Shown: in pieces, positions 27,827 through 36,258 of the stretch
Position numbering within the stretch: the first letter of the stretch is position 1
Layout: every line of letters begins with the position of its first letter
DNA from: Clostridium sp.
GTDB taxonomy: Bacteria > Bacillota > Clostridia > Lachnospirales > Lachnospiraceae
Reading direction: 5' to 3'
Assembly (NCBI GenBank): GCA_023664775.1
Contig: JAMPEW010000001.1
Span: 134,855 to 198,854 of the forward strand
DNA length: 64,000 nt
Position numbers and translations under genes: made by a program
Notes under the pieces: model-generated
Told to the model about the DNA's origin: nothing
Database searches by the model: none
The model's input: the letters and a program-made list of their open reading frames with translations, nothing else

Positions 27827-28211
27827 TGTTATTTAAAATGGTGAAGGCACGGTAAAGCTGTTCCGTCAGTGCAACAAGCACAAGCTGGTTGTCCATATCC
27901 ATATATGAGATGCCGAAATCAAAATTGCTGTTGGCATAAGAATAGCTGTTTGAAATGATAAGCTCAATTCTTGAATAGCCTGTTACACAGATAGCATTTA
28001 TTTTTTCAGCCATGTATGTGGATGATATAAGCGCATGGGAGGGGTTGACATTTATAATGTAGGAGCCTGCCTGAAGGGGAATATTTTGAATATCCCTGTG
28101 CGTGCTTATTTTAACGGAAGCAAAGGGAGAAAGCCTTTTAACGTATTCATTTACGGCGCTGTTAAATTGGCGGTCAAGCTTTTTTGCCTGAATGTGCAGT
28201 ATAATTTCCAT
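27810..28211 (-). CDS. Divergent RlmH paralogue keeping the C-terminal tail but not the SAM loop
   Basis: 133 residues. The N-terminus MEIILHIQAKKLDRQF and EYVKRLSPFASVKI fit the RlmH fold, and the end LTEQLYRAFTILNNITYHK is the classical RlmH tail. In between the family is worn: the SAM loop IGGSxGL reads VTGYSRI, and the PHQL motif reads DNQL. It is shorter than RlmH by about 20 residues in the central region. Start ATG has GTGAGGT upstream. It lies tail to tail with the truncated rlmH and shares 17 bases with it. It could be a decayed paralogue, or a heterodimer partner (see findings). Confidence 0.75.
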   Translation of the reverse strand: MEIILHIQAKKLDRQFNSAVNEYVKRLSPFASVKISTHRDIQNIPLQAGSYIINVNPSHALISSTYMAEKINAICVTGYSRIELIISNSYSYANSNFDFGISYMDMDNQLVLVALTEQLYRAFTILNNITYHK

Positions 28212-28266
28212 AGATACCTCACAAGCCTTTACGTAAAATTTATTACAAATTATTCTAACATATATC

Positions 28267-28295
28267 TTCTAAAACAACAAAAAAAATGTTATTAT
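28267..28295 (+). promoter_or_regulatory. Possible promoter for the HAD phosphatase gene
   Basis: TTCTAA, 17-base spacer, TATTAT, about 35 bases before the start. The -35 is a weak match. Confidence 0.45.
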
Positions 28296-28328
28296 AGTCC
28301 GTGTAGAAAATTTTGACGGGGATAAGAG

Positions 28329-29153
28329 ATGGAAGATACAAAAAAGAAAAAGCTTTTAGTGTTAGATATTGACGGAACGCTTGTCAATTCAAAAAAGGAA
28401 ATTACAAAAAAGACAAGGGATGCAATTATAGATATACAAAGAAAGGGACATGTTGTTGCGCTTGCATCAGGAAGACCCTACTGTGGCATGGAGCAGTATG
28501 CAAAAGCCATAGAGCTGGACAGCTTTGGAGGATATGCGCTTTCCTATAATGGTGGTCTTATTTTAAACTGTAAGACCCATGAGGCAGTCTATCAGAATAT
28601 GATACCGAAGCGTTATGCAAAGCCCATTTATGAATATGCAAGGGAAAATAATATCGGAATGATTACCTATCAGGACAGCTATGCTGTTACGGGAACGCCT
28701 GTGGATGCATATATGGAATATGAGGCGAGGTTAAATAACCTGAATATTAAGCAGGTAGGGGATTTTACCGGCTATGTTGACTTTGACATGGTAAAATGCC
28801 TTCTTACGGCAGAGCCGAAGCTTGCGGCAGAGCATGAAAAAAGGCTTGCCCATATGCTTGGCAGCGAGCTGAATGTTTTTCGCTCCGAAGCATATTTTAT
28901 TGAAATTACAACAAAGGATGTTGACAAGGCGAAAAGTCTTTCCATACTCCTTGACATCATGGACATGGAGCAAAAGGACTGCATATGCTGTGGTGACGGC
29001 TTTAATGATTTAACGATGGTAAAATTTGCAGGCGTGGGCGTTGCAATGGGTAATGCGCAGCAGATTATAAAGGATAATGCCGACTATGTTACTGCCTCCT
29101 GTGACGAGGATGGTATCGTGGAGGCTATCCATAAGTTTATTTTATGTGGCTGA
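28329..29153 (+). CDS. HAD-superfamily phosphatase, Cof type
   Basis: 274 residues of the Cof/YidA class (IIB cap). Catalytic DIDGTLVNSKKEI near residue 13, ALASGRPY as motif II, a lysine region, and GDGFNDLTMVKFAGVGVAMGNA as motifs III/IV. Such enzymes remove phosphate from sugar phosphates or cofactors; the substrate is not predictable here. Start ATG is close behind GGGGATAAGAG. Confidence 0.9.
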   Translation: MEDTKKKKLLVLDIDGTLVNSKKEITKKTRDAIIDIQRKGHVVALASGRPYCGMEQYAKAIELDSFGGYALSYNGGLILNCKTHEAVYQNMIPKRYAKPIYEYARENNIGMITYQDSYAVTGTPVDAYMEYEARLNNLNIKQVGDFTGYVDFDMVKCLLTAEPKLAAEHEKRLAHMLGSELNVFRSEAYFIEITTKDVDKAKSLSILLDIMDMEQKDCICCGDGFNDLTMVKFAGVGVAMGNAQQIIKDNADYVTASCDEDGIVEAIHKFILCG

Positions 29154-29178
29154 TTATAGGGTAAGGCTGGTGATACAA

Positions 29179-30735
29179 ATGATTTCAGGGAAGATATATA
29201 CAAGAGATACGTTTCAAAACAGACCATACTATTTGATAAAGTATGATGAGAGGCATGAGGCGGACGGCACATTGATACCCGAAACAACAAAATGGGTGGC
29301 ACACAATGTTTCACGGGAATTTTTGGACTGCAATACGGAAATGCTTATAAAATCCGTGAAGCAGATAGAGAGTCTCCTTGTTGAGCATGAAGCACTTGAA
29401 ATTGAGTTTGTCATAAAGGATGACGGTGAACCGGAAATCGGTAAAATAAGGGAGCTGGAAGCCGTTGTGGGTATGGCACGTCCGATGAGCGATAAGGAAT
29501 TTAAGGACACGAAGGCATTTGCAAAATGCAGCTACCTGGATTTTCACCATGTACTTTCCGACGGCTCCTACTGTGACACGGAACGGATGCTTGGAGAAAA
29601 CCCAAGACCGCTTGAGTATTCAATCTATAAGGAGCTTGTAGATACGGGAGCGTGGAGCGAGAGTATAAAAAGGCTTGGTTATGAGGGAACAACGGAGGAG
29701 ATAATAGTAAAGGTCGGCAACAAGCCGTACGCCTCCGTCAATAACATTGTAAGAGCACTTATGCCGAAGGATTTGGATGAACTGCTAAAATATAAGCTTG
29801 AAAATTATTACGAAAAGGAAATTGGAATATTAAAAAAATCCGACAAATATTTCGAGCAGGAAATCATTATAAGCTCATACGGCTTCGACACGGAGGAAAA
29901 GCTGAATAAGCTCATAGAAAAGGATTTTACGGTAGATGAGATAGGGCAGCTCCGGAAGGGCTTGTATAAACAGGCAGAGACACTTATAAACGAATATGAA
30001 GAGATAAGCAGGGATATTGATGCGGATATGGAAACCCTATTCGGCATCAGGGAAAAAATTTTGGAAAAAAATCCCTGTGATGAAAAAAATTCCATGAAGC
30101 TGTTTAAATATATTGAGGAGCTGATTGGTGCCGTAAAAAAATATGGAATGACGAATCTGATACTGACGGACAGATGCGTGATTATAGCACAGGGCTTTTT
30201 CAAGGCACTTGCCAATGGGGAAAGCAGCCACAGGGAGATTATATATGATGTAAGCCGCAAATTTTGGGCAAATGAAAAAAAGACGGATGCATTTAAGGGT
30301 ATTATGGATATACGCGGCAGGGTGCAAAATAACGCCCACAATAAAAATGTGTCAATGCATAAAAAAGAAAATCCGATTTCCATTGCACCTGACATTCTTA
30401 TGAAATACATTAAGGAAGCACGCATAGGGCTTGACCCGAACCGGCTTTCAAAGTTTATTTCCGGCTCCATAGCGGACACGGAAAAATGCATAGAGGAGTA
30501 TGCAAAATGCATGGGACTGATTAGCGATATCGTCATAAGGCTTGGCGACATCATGGGAATTGCATACGAGGATATGTCCTACTTAGAGATACAGGATTTG
30601 CTCGGGTATCACAGCAGAGATTCATACATTCAGATTATTAACAGCAGAAGGCGTATGTATCATGCATATACATATATTGTTCTTCCAAGTATCATCTGCA
30701 ATGTTGGAGATATAGATATAATAGATAATATATAA
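29179..30735 (+). CDS. Orphan middle region of a PEP-synthase-like protein
   Basis: 518 residues. The beginning (SGKIYTRDTFQNRPYYLIKY) resembles the end of the ATP-grasp domain of PEP synthase-like proteins (SGVxFTRDP...PYYVINYDD), and ALEIEFVIKDDGEPEIGKIR matches their LDIEFAI...LQVR segment. ERMLGENPRPLEYSIYKELV and NKPYASVNNIVRALMPKDL match the central region (NPxPLALSLYxxL, PYVDVRxSFNSFIP). The N-terminal ATP-binding lobes and the C-terminal phosphohistidine swivel domain are both absent, so it cannot be a PEP synthase. The frame is open back to 29077 inside the HAD gene; I place the start at 29179, though the ribosome binding site is weak. Assignment is by eye. Confidence 0.6.
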   Translation: MISGKIYTRDTFQNRPYYLIKYDERHEADGTLIPETTKWVAHNVSREFLDCNTEMLIKSVKQIESLLVEHEALEIEFVIKDDGEPEIGKIRELEAVVGMARPMSDKEFKDTKAFAKCSYLDFHHVLSDGSYCDTERMLGENPRPLEYSIYKELVDTGAWSESIKRLGYEGTTEEIIVKVGNKPYASVNNIVRALMPKDLDELLKYKLENYYEKEIGILKKSDKYFEQEIIISSYGFDTEEKLNKLIEKDFTVDEIGQLRKGLYKQAETLINEYEEISRDIDADMETLFGIREKILEKNPCDEKNSMKLFKYIEELIGAVKKYGMTNLILTDRCVIIAQGFFKALANGESSHREIIYDVSRKFWANEKKTDAFKGIMDIRGRVQNNAHNKNVSMHKKENPISIAPDILMKYIKEARIGLDPNRLSKFISGSIADTEKCIEEYAKCMGLISDIVIRLGDIMGIAYEDMSYLEIQDLLGYHSRDSYIQIINSRRRMYHAYTYIVLPSIICNVGDIDIIDNI

Positions 30736-30746
30736 ATAAAAGCTGT

Positions 30747-30775
30747 TTGCCATAATTGATTTATTAGTGTATAAT
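30747..30775 (+). promoter_or_regulatory. Promoter for the bactofilin-pyrH-to-polC genes
   Basis: TTGCCA, 17-base spacer, TATAAT. A short inverted repeat TTTGCC (30746) / GGCAAA (30786) brackets it, possibly an operator. Confidence 0.75.
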
Positions 30776-30812
30776 CACTTGATAGGGCAAATAGTTACAA
30801 AGGAGGTTAATT

Positions 30813-32195
30813 ATGGGTTTTTTTAAAGATTTTAAACGAGATTTTGCTCAGGCAGTAAACGAGCTTATGCCGGATCAGGATGAGCTTGCAAATGAATATG
30901 ATGACGAGGATATGGTAAATACATTCGATGAGAATGATAATATGGATATTGCACCGGAGGATATGCTGGAGGATTTGGACGACCTTTCTTTGGATATTGA
31001 AAAAGGTGAATATGACGACGATTACGATTATGAAAATGACGATGCTTCTTATGATGACGATTTAGATGAAGATTATGATGATGACGAGGAATGCTTGGAG
31101 GATATACCTGAGGCAGAGATGATAGAAGATAAGCATGATATTTCAATAGACAATTTGGATAAAAGTGCAAAGAACCACGATGACGATGAGGAATACGTGG
31201 ATGTGGAGGCGTTGCTGTTTAAGGAGTTTTTGGCAGACGAGGAGCCTGAGGAAAAAGAGGAAGAAAAGCCGAAAACTACGAAGCCGAAAGCAGCAAAGAA
31301 GCCGGCAGCTTCAAGAAGCAAAAAGCCTGAGGCGGAAGATACACCTTCGGAGGAAGAAGCTGGTAAAGCTGTAGCTTTGGCAGATGAGAAGACGGAGGAT
31401 ACAGCATCAACAGAGGATATAGCTTCTGAAAAGGAAGAACCTTCAGAAAGCGCAGAGGCCAAAGCAGAAGATGCGGCTTCTGAAAAGGTGGAGAATGAGG
31501 ATAAAGCTGAGGAGACTGATAAAAAGGATAAAACCGACAGCCTGTTTGATGTAGATTTGGAGAAGGCTGCGCTTGAGGCAGTTCTCAAGCAGGAGGAAAA
31601 GAAAGAAAATAACAAAAAGGGTAAGGAAAAGGATATGGAAGAAAAGCAGACGGATGAAAACTTTAATGAGGCTGATATAATTGCGGAGCTTATGGAGGCA
31701 GATACCGACATTTCAATTTCGCAAAAGGAGGAGAATGTCGAGAGTATTTTATCTGAGGACACAACGTATGTTACAAAGGGAACTACAATCAAGGGAAGCA
31801 TAAGCACAGAGGGCGGCATAGACCTGATCGGTACCGTTGAGGGTGATGTGGAATGTAAAGGAAAGCTCATTGTAGGCGGCTGCGTAAAAGGAAATATCGC
31901 TGCGGGAGAGGTATATGCAAACGCCGCAAGAATTGAAGGAGAAACAAAGTCTGAGGGAAGCGTTAAGATAGGCGTTGGAACAGTTGTAGTCGGAAATATA
32001 ATTGCATCCTCAGCAGTAATCGCAGGTGCAGTAAACGGTGATATTGACATCAAGGGACCTGTTATTGTAGATTCAACTGCTGTAATTATGGGTAACATTA
32101 AGTCACGCTCTGTACAGATCAATAATGGTGCTGTGATTGAAGGCTTCTGCTCCCAGTGCTATTCAGAGATTGACGTTAAGAGCTTTTTTGAGTAG
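30813..32195 (+). CDS. Bactofilin with a long acidic N-terminal region
   Basis: 460 residues. The C-terminal 140 or so are a bactofilin beta-helix: regularly spaced hydrophobic/glycine repeats from TKGTTIKGSISTEGGIDLIG to GAVIEGFCSQC. The first 20 residues (MGFFKDFKRDFAQAVNEL) could form an amphipathic, membrane-binding helix. Between them lie about 290 low-complexity residues: first Asp/Glu/Tyr-rich, then a Lys/Pro/Ala patch, then Glu/Ala/Ser-rich. Bactofilins polymerise without nucleotide and organise cell-wall enzymes and shape. Strong ribosome binding site AAAGGAGG. pyrH follows at 11 bases, so it heads the envelope/translation operon. Most bactofilins are 120-200 residues, so the extension is unusual. 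Confidence 0.88.
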   Translation: MGFFKDFKRDFAQAVNELMPDQDELANEYDDEDMVNTFDENDNMDIAPEDMLEDLDDLSLDIEKGEYDDDYDYENDDASYDDDLDEDYDDDEECLEDIPEAEMIEDKHDISIDNLDKSAKNHDDDEEYVDVEALLFKEFLADEEPEEKEEEKPKTTKPKAAKKPAASRSKKPEAEDTPSEEEAGKAVALADEKTEDTASTEDIASEKEEPSESAEAKAEDAASEKVENEDKAEETDKKDKTDSLFDVDLEKAALEAVLKQEEKKENNKKGKEKDMEEKQTDENFNEADIIAELMEADTDISISQKEENVESILSEDTTYVTKGTTIKGSISTEGGIDLIGTVEGDVECKGKLIVGGCVKGNIAAGEVYANAARIEGETKSEGSVKIGVGTVVVGNIIASSAVIAGAVNGDIDIKGPVIVDSTAVIMGNIKSRSVQINNGAVIEGFCSQCYSEIDVKSFFE

Positions 32196-32206
32196 GAGAT
32201 AAAGAT

Positions 32207-32905
32207 ATGCAAAGAGTACTTCTTAAGCTTTCAGGGGAAGCATTATCGGGTGAAAAAAAATCAGGCTACGACGAGGCAACCGTAAAGGAGGTTGCAAGGC
32301 AGATAAAGGCATTGTCCAATAAGGGTGTACAGGTAAGCGTAGTGATTGGAGGCGGGAATTTCTGGAGAGGAAGAACCTCCGAGGATATGGACAGGGTAAA
32401 GGCAGACCATATCGGTATGCTTGCAACCATAATGAACTGTATCTATGTAGCGGATATGCTTAGAACCGAGGGCGCAAAAACCCGGATTATGACGCCTTTT
32501 TCCTGTGGAACCATGACAGAGCTGTTTTCAAGAGATAGGGCGATAGAATATCTTGAGGCAGGGGAAATTGTTTTTTTTGCAGGAGGTACGGGACATCCGT
32601 TTTTCTCAACTGACACTGCAACAATTTTAAGGGCGGTGGAAACAAATTCACAGTGTGTACTTATGGCAAAGGCGATAGATGGTGTATACGACAGCGACCC
32701 TAAGGTAAATCCTGATGCGAAAAAGTACGATTTCATGCCTATGAGCGATATAATAGATAGAAGGCTTGGCGTGATAGATACTGCGGCGGCGGCGCTTGCA
32801 ATTGAAAATAAAATGCCGGTCAGAGTTTTTGCATTAAAAAATAAAGACAGTATTATAAAATCTATCAATGATAACTTTAATGGAACATATTTAAATTGTG
32901 TCTAA
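32207..32905 (+). CDS. pyrH: UMP kinase
   Basis: UMP to UDP, amino-acid-kinase fold. 232 residues. LLKLSGEALSGE, VIGGGNFWRG and FAGGTGHPFFSTDTA motifs present. First of the conserved pyrH-frr-uppS-cdsA-dxr-rseP series. Confidence 0.96.
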   Translation: MQRVLLKLSGEALSGEKKSGYDEATVKEVARQIKALSNKGVQVSVVIGGGNFWRGRTSEDMDRVKADHIGMLATIMNCIYVADMLRTEGAKTRIMTPFSCGTMTELFSRDRAIEYLEAGEIVFFAGGTGHPFFSTDTATILRAVETNSQCVLMAKAIDGVYDSDPKVNPDAKKYDFMPMSDIIDRRLGVIDTAAAALAIENKMPVRVFALKNKDSIIKSINDNFNGTYLNCV

Positions 32906-32929
32906 GGATGATAAATTTGGAGGTATATT

Positions 32930-33475
32930 ATGTTGACGGCATATGAAACAAAAATGGAAAAAACGCTTGAAAATCTTGAGGCGGAGTATGGAAGCATAAG
33001 GGCAGGCAGAGCAAATCCGCATATACTTGATAAGCTTAAGGTAGATTATTACGGTGCACCTACGCCTATTCAGGGCGTTGCCAATGTTACCGTTCCTGAA
33101 GCGAGAACCCTTATGATAACGCCTTGGGAGCAGAGCATGATTAAGGAGATAGAAAAAGCAATCATAAATTCTGATTTAGGCGTAAATCCTAACAATGACG
33201 GAAAAAACGTCCTTATTAATTTCCCTGAGCTTACGGAGGAGAGAAGAAAGGAATTAGTGAAGGATATAAAGAAAAAGGGCGAGGCTGCAAAGGTTGCAGT
33301 GCGCAACATAAGGCGTGATGCAAATGACGCCTTCAAGAAGATGAATAAGGCAAGTGAAATATCCGAGGACGAATTAAAGGTAAATGAGGATAAGGTACAA
33401 AAGCTTACCGATAAGTATGTTGAAAAAATTGATAAGGCAATCGATGAAAAATCAAAGGAAATCCTTACGGTGTAG
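32930..33475 (+). CDS. frr: Ribosome recycling factor
   Basis: Splits post-termination ribosomes with EF-G. 181 residues. RAGRANPHILDKLKVDYYG and the hinge PLNQVANVT-like APTPIQGVANVTVPEAR are typical; the C-terminal helix ends EKSKEILTV. Ribosome binding site GGAGG. Confidence 0.97.
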   Translation: MLTAYETKMEKTLENLEAEYGSIRAGRANPHILDKLKVDYYGAPTPIQGVANVTVPEARTLMITPWEQSMIKEIEKAIINSDLGVNPNNDGKNVLINFPELTEERRKELVKDIKKKGEAAKVAVRNIRRDANDAFKKMNKASEISEDELKVNEDKVQKLTDKYVEKIDKAIDEKSKEILTV

Positions 33476-33484
33476 GTGGAAATA

Positions 33485-34213
33485 TTGGAAAAAAATATTG
33501 ACGGCGAACTATTGAATATACCACAGCATGTTGCCATAATTATGGACGGTAACGGAAGATGGGCGAAAAAGAGGCTGCTTCCACGAAACATGGGGCACAA
33601 GGCAGGGGCTAAGGTTGTGGAGCAGATTTGCGAGGATGCATATAACTTAGGTATAAAATACCTTACGGTATATGCATTTTCTACGGAAAATTGGAAGCGC
33701 TCAGAAAAAGAGGTTACCGGAATTATGAACCTTTTAAGAAATTATCTTAGGGATTGTATCGAGCGTGCCTCAAAAAACAATATGAGAGTGAGAATTATAG
33801 GTGATAAATCTGCCCTTGATCAGGATATTGTCGAACGCATAGATGAGCTTGAGAAAAAAACTGCCTGCTATGATGGCTTGAATTTTACAATTGCCTTAAA
33901 TTACGGAGGCAGGGATGAGCTTGTCAGGGTTGTAAGAAAAATTGCAGCGGACGTGGAAAAAGGCATACTGTCTGATAGGGATATAGACGAGGCGTTTATA
34001 GGCACATACCTTGATACGAAAGAGCTGCCTGACCCTGATTTGCTTATCAGGACAAGCGGAGAGCTTCGGATTTCAAATTTTCTTATATGGCAGCTTGCAT
34101 ACACGGAATTTTATTTTACAGATGTTTTGTGGCCTGATTTTGACGTGGAGGAATTAAAGCGGGCAGTCAGGTATTATAATGGTAGAGAAAGAAGATATGG
34201 CGGGGTAAAGTAA
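33485..34213 (+). CDS. uppS: Undecaprenyl diphosphate synthase (cis-prenyltransferase)
   Basis: Makes the C55 lipid carrier for wall polymers. 242 residues. HVAIIMDGNGRWAKKR holds the catalytic Asp; DLLIRTSGELRISNFLIWQ binds isopentenyl diphosphate. I choose TTG at 33485 because AGGTGG lies 5 bases upstream, formed by the end of frr; a GTG at 33476, directly after the frr stop, is the alternative. Confidence 0.95.
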   Translation: MEKNIDGELLNIPQHVAIIMDGNGRWAKKRLLPRNMGHKAGAKVVEQICEDAYNLGIKYLTVYAFSTENWKRSEKEVTGIMNLLRNYLRDCIERASKNNMRVRIIGDKSALDQDIVERIDELEKKTACYDGLNFTIALNYGGRDELVRVVRKIAADVEKGILSDRDIDEAFIGTYLDTKELPDPDLLIRTSGELRISNFLIWQLAYTEFYFTDVLWPDFDVEELKRAVRYYNGRERRYGGVK

Positions 34214-35023
34214 ATGTTGACAAGAATTATAAGCGGTGCAGTGCTTGTTGTGCTTGCCATAGGAATTTTATATGCAGGCGGTTATGTGACAGGGGCAGCC
34301 ATGCTCTTGTTGTCGCTTGGCGGCGTGTTTGAGCTTCTTAGGGTATATAAGCTCCACAACTCAGCCATGGGATATATCGCATATGTGTTTACAATTGTAT
34401 ATTATGGACTTATCTGCTTTAACAAGGAAGAATATGTGGTTGTGCTTGTTGTTGTGTACCTCATTGCCATATTGACCGCATATGTTTTTACGTTTCCAAA
34501 GTTTAAGGACAGGGACATCATGGTAACCTTTGCGTCATTTTTCTATGTAAGTATTATGCTTTCCTTTGTTTATCAGATAAGGGAAATGGAATATGGCGGA
34601 GGCTTTGTTGTCCTTATCTTTATATGCTCATGGATTAATGATACATTTGCTTATTTTACGGGAGTTACCATTGGTAAGCATAAAATGTGTCCGAAGCTGA
34701 GTCCAAAGAAAAGCATAGAGGGATTGATAGGAGGACTGTTAGGAGCAACGGTAATCGGTGCGCTTTATGGTATATTCTTTCAGGCAAAGGTCTATGACAT
34801 AAAAAACTGTCCTCTCATTTTTGCAATCGTTGGACTGATTGGAGCAGGGGCGGCGGTTATCGGAGATTTGACAGCGTCAGGCATTAAAAGAAATAATGAC
34901 GTAAAGGACTATGGAAAGCTTATTCCGGGACACGGCGGTGTTTTGGACAGATTTGACAGCATGATTTTTACCGCACCTATGATTTACTATGGACTTTACT
35001 ATCTGATTCCTTACTTTTCGTAA
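34214..35023 (+). CDS. cdsA: Phosphatidate cytidylyltransferase
   Basis: Makes CDP-diacylglycerol for phospholipid synthesis. 269 residues, about eight membrane helices. The C-terminal signature GKLIPGHGGVLDRFDS is intact. It starts at the base after the uppS stop. Confidence 0.95.
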   Translation: MLTRIISGAVLVVLAIGILYAGGYVTGAAMLLLSLGGVFELLRVYKLHNSAMGYIAYVFTIVYYGLICFNKEEYVVVLVVVYLIAILTAYVFTFPKFKDRDIMVTFASFFYVSIMLSFVYQIREMEYGGGFVVLIFICSWINDTFAYFTGVTIGKHKMCPKLSPKKSIEGLIGGLLGATVIGALYGIFFQAKVYDIKNCPLIFAIVGLIGAGAAVIGDLTASGIKRNNDVKDYGKLIPGHGGVLDRFDSMIFTAPMIYYGLYYLIPYFS

Positions 35024-35075
35024 GTGTAATTTGACATATAAATAGATGTAACTGTTTACGAAATTGGAGAACGAA

Positions 35076-36239
35076 ATGAAAAATATAGCGATTATTGGTT
35101 CAACCGGTTCCATCGGAACACAGACGCTTAATATTGTAAGGGCAAATTCTGATTTAAAGGTTGTTGCGCTTGCAGCCGGTTCAAACGTAGAGCTTCTTGA
35201 AAAGCAGGCAAGAGAATTTAAACCGGAAATAATTGGAATTTGGAGCAGGGACAAGGCAGATGTGTTAAGAGATGCCTTGTCTTGCTTTCATATACGGGTC
35301 GTTTCAGGCATGGAGGGACTTTTAGAAATTGCAGGAATGTCATCTGCTGACATATTAGTTACGGCAATTGTGGGAATGATAGGGATAAGACCTACCGTAG
35401 AAGCTATAAAAGCAGGCAAGGACATTGCACTGGCAAATAAGGAAACACTTGTAACCGCAGGTGAAATCATAATGCACCTTGCAAAAAAACATGGGGTAAA
35501 AATCCTTCCTGTGGACAGTGAGCACTCGGCAATATTCCAGTGCATACATGGGGAACATGCAAATGGCACTCCAAACAAAATCAGCCGTCTGTTAATCACT
35601 GCGTCAGGCGGACCGTTTTTAGGACGTGACAGAGCATATCTTGAAACTGTTACGTTGGAGGATGCACTGAAGCATCCAAACTGGTCTATGGGGAAAAAAA
35701 TAACCATAGATTCTGCTACACTTGTAAATAAAGGACTTGAGGTAATTGAGGCAAGGTGGCTTTTTGACGTACCACCTGACAATATAGAGGTTGTCGTACA
35801 GCCGCAGAGCATCATACATTCCATGGTTGAATTTGAGGATGGCTCCATAAAGGCACAGCTTGGAACGCCTGATATGAGACTACCCATACAGTATGCCCTT
35901 TACTATCCACAGCGGCGCTTTTTGTCAGGAGAAAGGCTTGACTTTACAAGGCTTTCCGAAATAGTAATCGCAAATCCTGACAGAAAGACATTTAAAGGGC
36001 TCGACCTTGCATATAATGCATTAAATGAAGGCGGAACGATGCCGACGGTCTTTAACGCCGCAAATGAAAAGGCAGTTGCGCTTTTCCTGAATAGAAAAAT
36101 AAAGTTTCTCGACATATACGACATGATTGAGCGCTGCATGGATAAGCACGAACCCATCATGCACCCTGATTTGGAGGATATATTTGAGGCTGAAGCAAAG
36201 GTATATGAAGTGATAGATAATTCGATAAAACAGCAGTAA
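35076..36239 (+). CDS. dxr: 1-deoxy-D-xylulose 5-phosphate reductoisomerase
   Basis: Second step of the MEP isoprenoid pathway. 387 residues. NADPH-binding GSTGSIGTQTL at the N-terminus, ALANKETLV, and the metal-binding PVDSEHSAIFQC are intact. Start MKNIAIIG lies behind TTGGAG; the in-frame TTG 12 bases upstream is part of that site. ispG of the same pathway is two genes on. Confidence 0.96.
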   Translation: MKNIAIIGSTGSIGTQTLNIVRANSDLKVVALAAGSNVELLEKQAREFKPEIIGIWSRDKADVLRDALSCFHIRVVSGMEGLLEIAGMSSADILVTAIVGMIGIRPTVEAIKAGKDIALANKETLVTAGEIIMHLAKKHGVKILPVDSEHSAIFQCIHGEHANGTPNKISRLLITASGGPFLGRDRAYLETVTLEDALKHPNWSMGKKITIDSATLVNKGLEVIEARWLFDVPPDNIEVVVQPQSIIHSMVEFEDGSIKAQLGTPDMRLPIQYALYYPQRRFLSGERLDFTRLSEIVIANPDRKTFKGLDLAYNALNEGGTMPTVFNAANEKAVALFLNRKIKFLDIYDMIERCMDKHEPIMHPDLEDIFEAEAKVYEVIDNSIKQQ

Positions 36240-36258
36240 AACAGAAAGGAAGCAGCAC

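Noticed and set aside
27780..27840. Sequencing frameshift as the cause of the short RlmH tail
   Set aside because: No other frame of the following bases gives YRAF...YHK; the minus-strand homologue occupies this DNA with an intact tail.
29808..30554. 248-residue minus-strand ORF opposite the PEP-synthase-like gene
   Set aside because: Low-complexity Ser/Ile/Phe composition typical of an antisense shadow.
31073..32122. 349-residue minus-strand ORF opposite the bactofilin gene
   Set aside because: Ser/Ala/Phe-rich shadow created by the Glu/Asp/Lys-rich codons on the plus strand; no ribosome binding site or family match.
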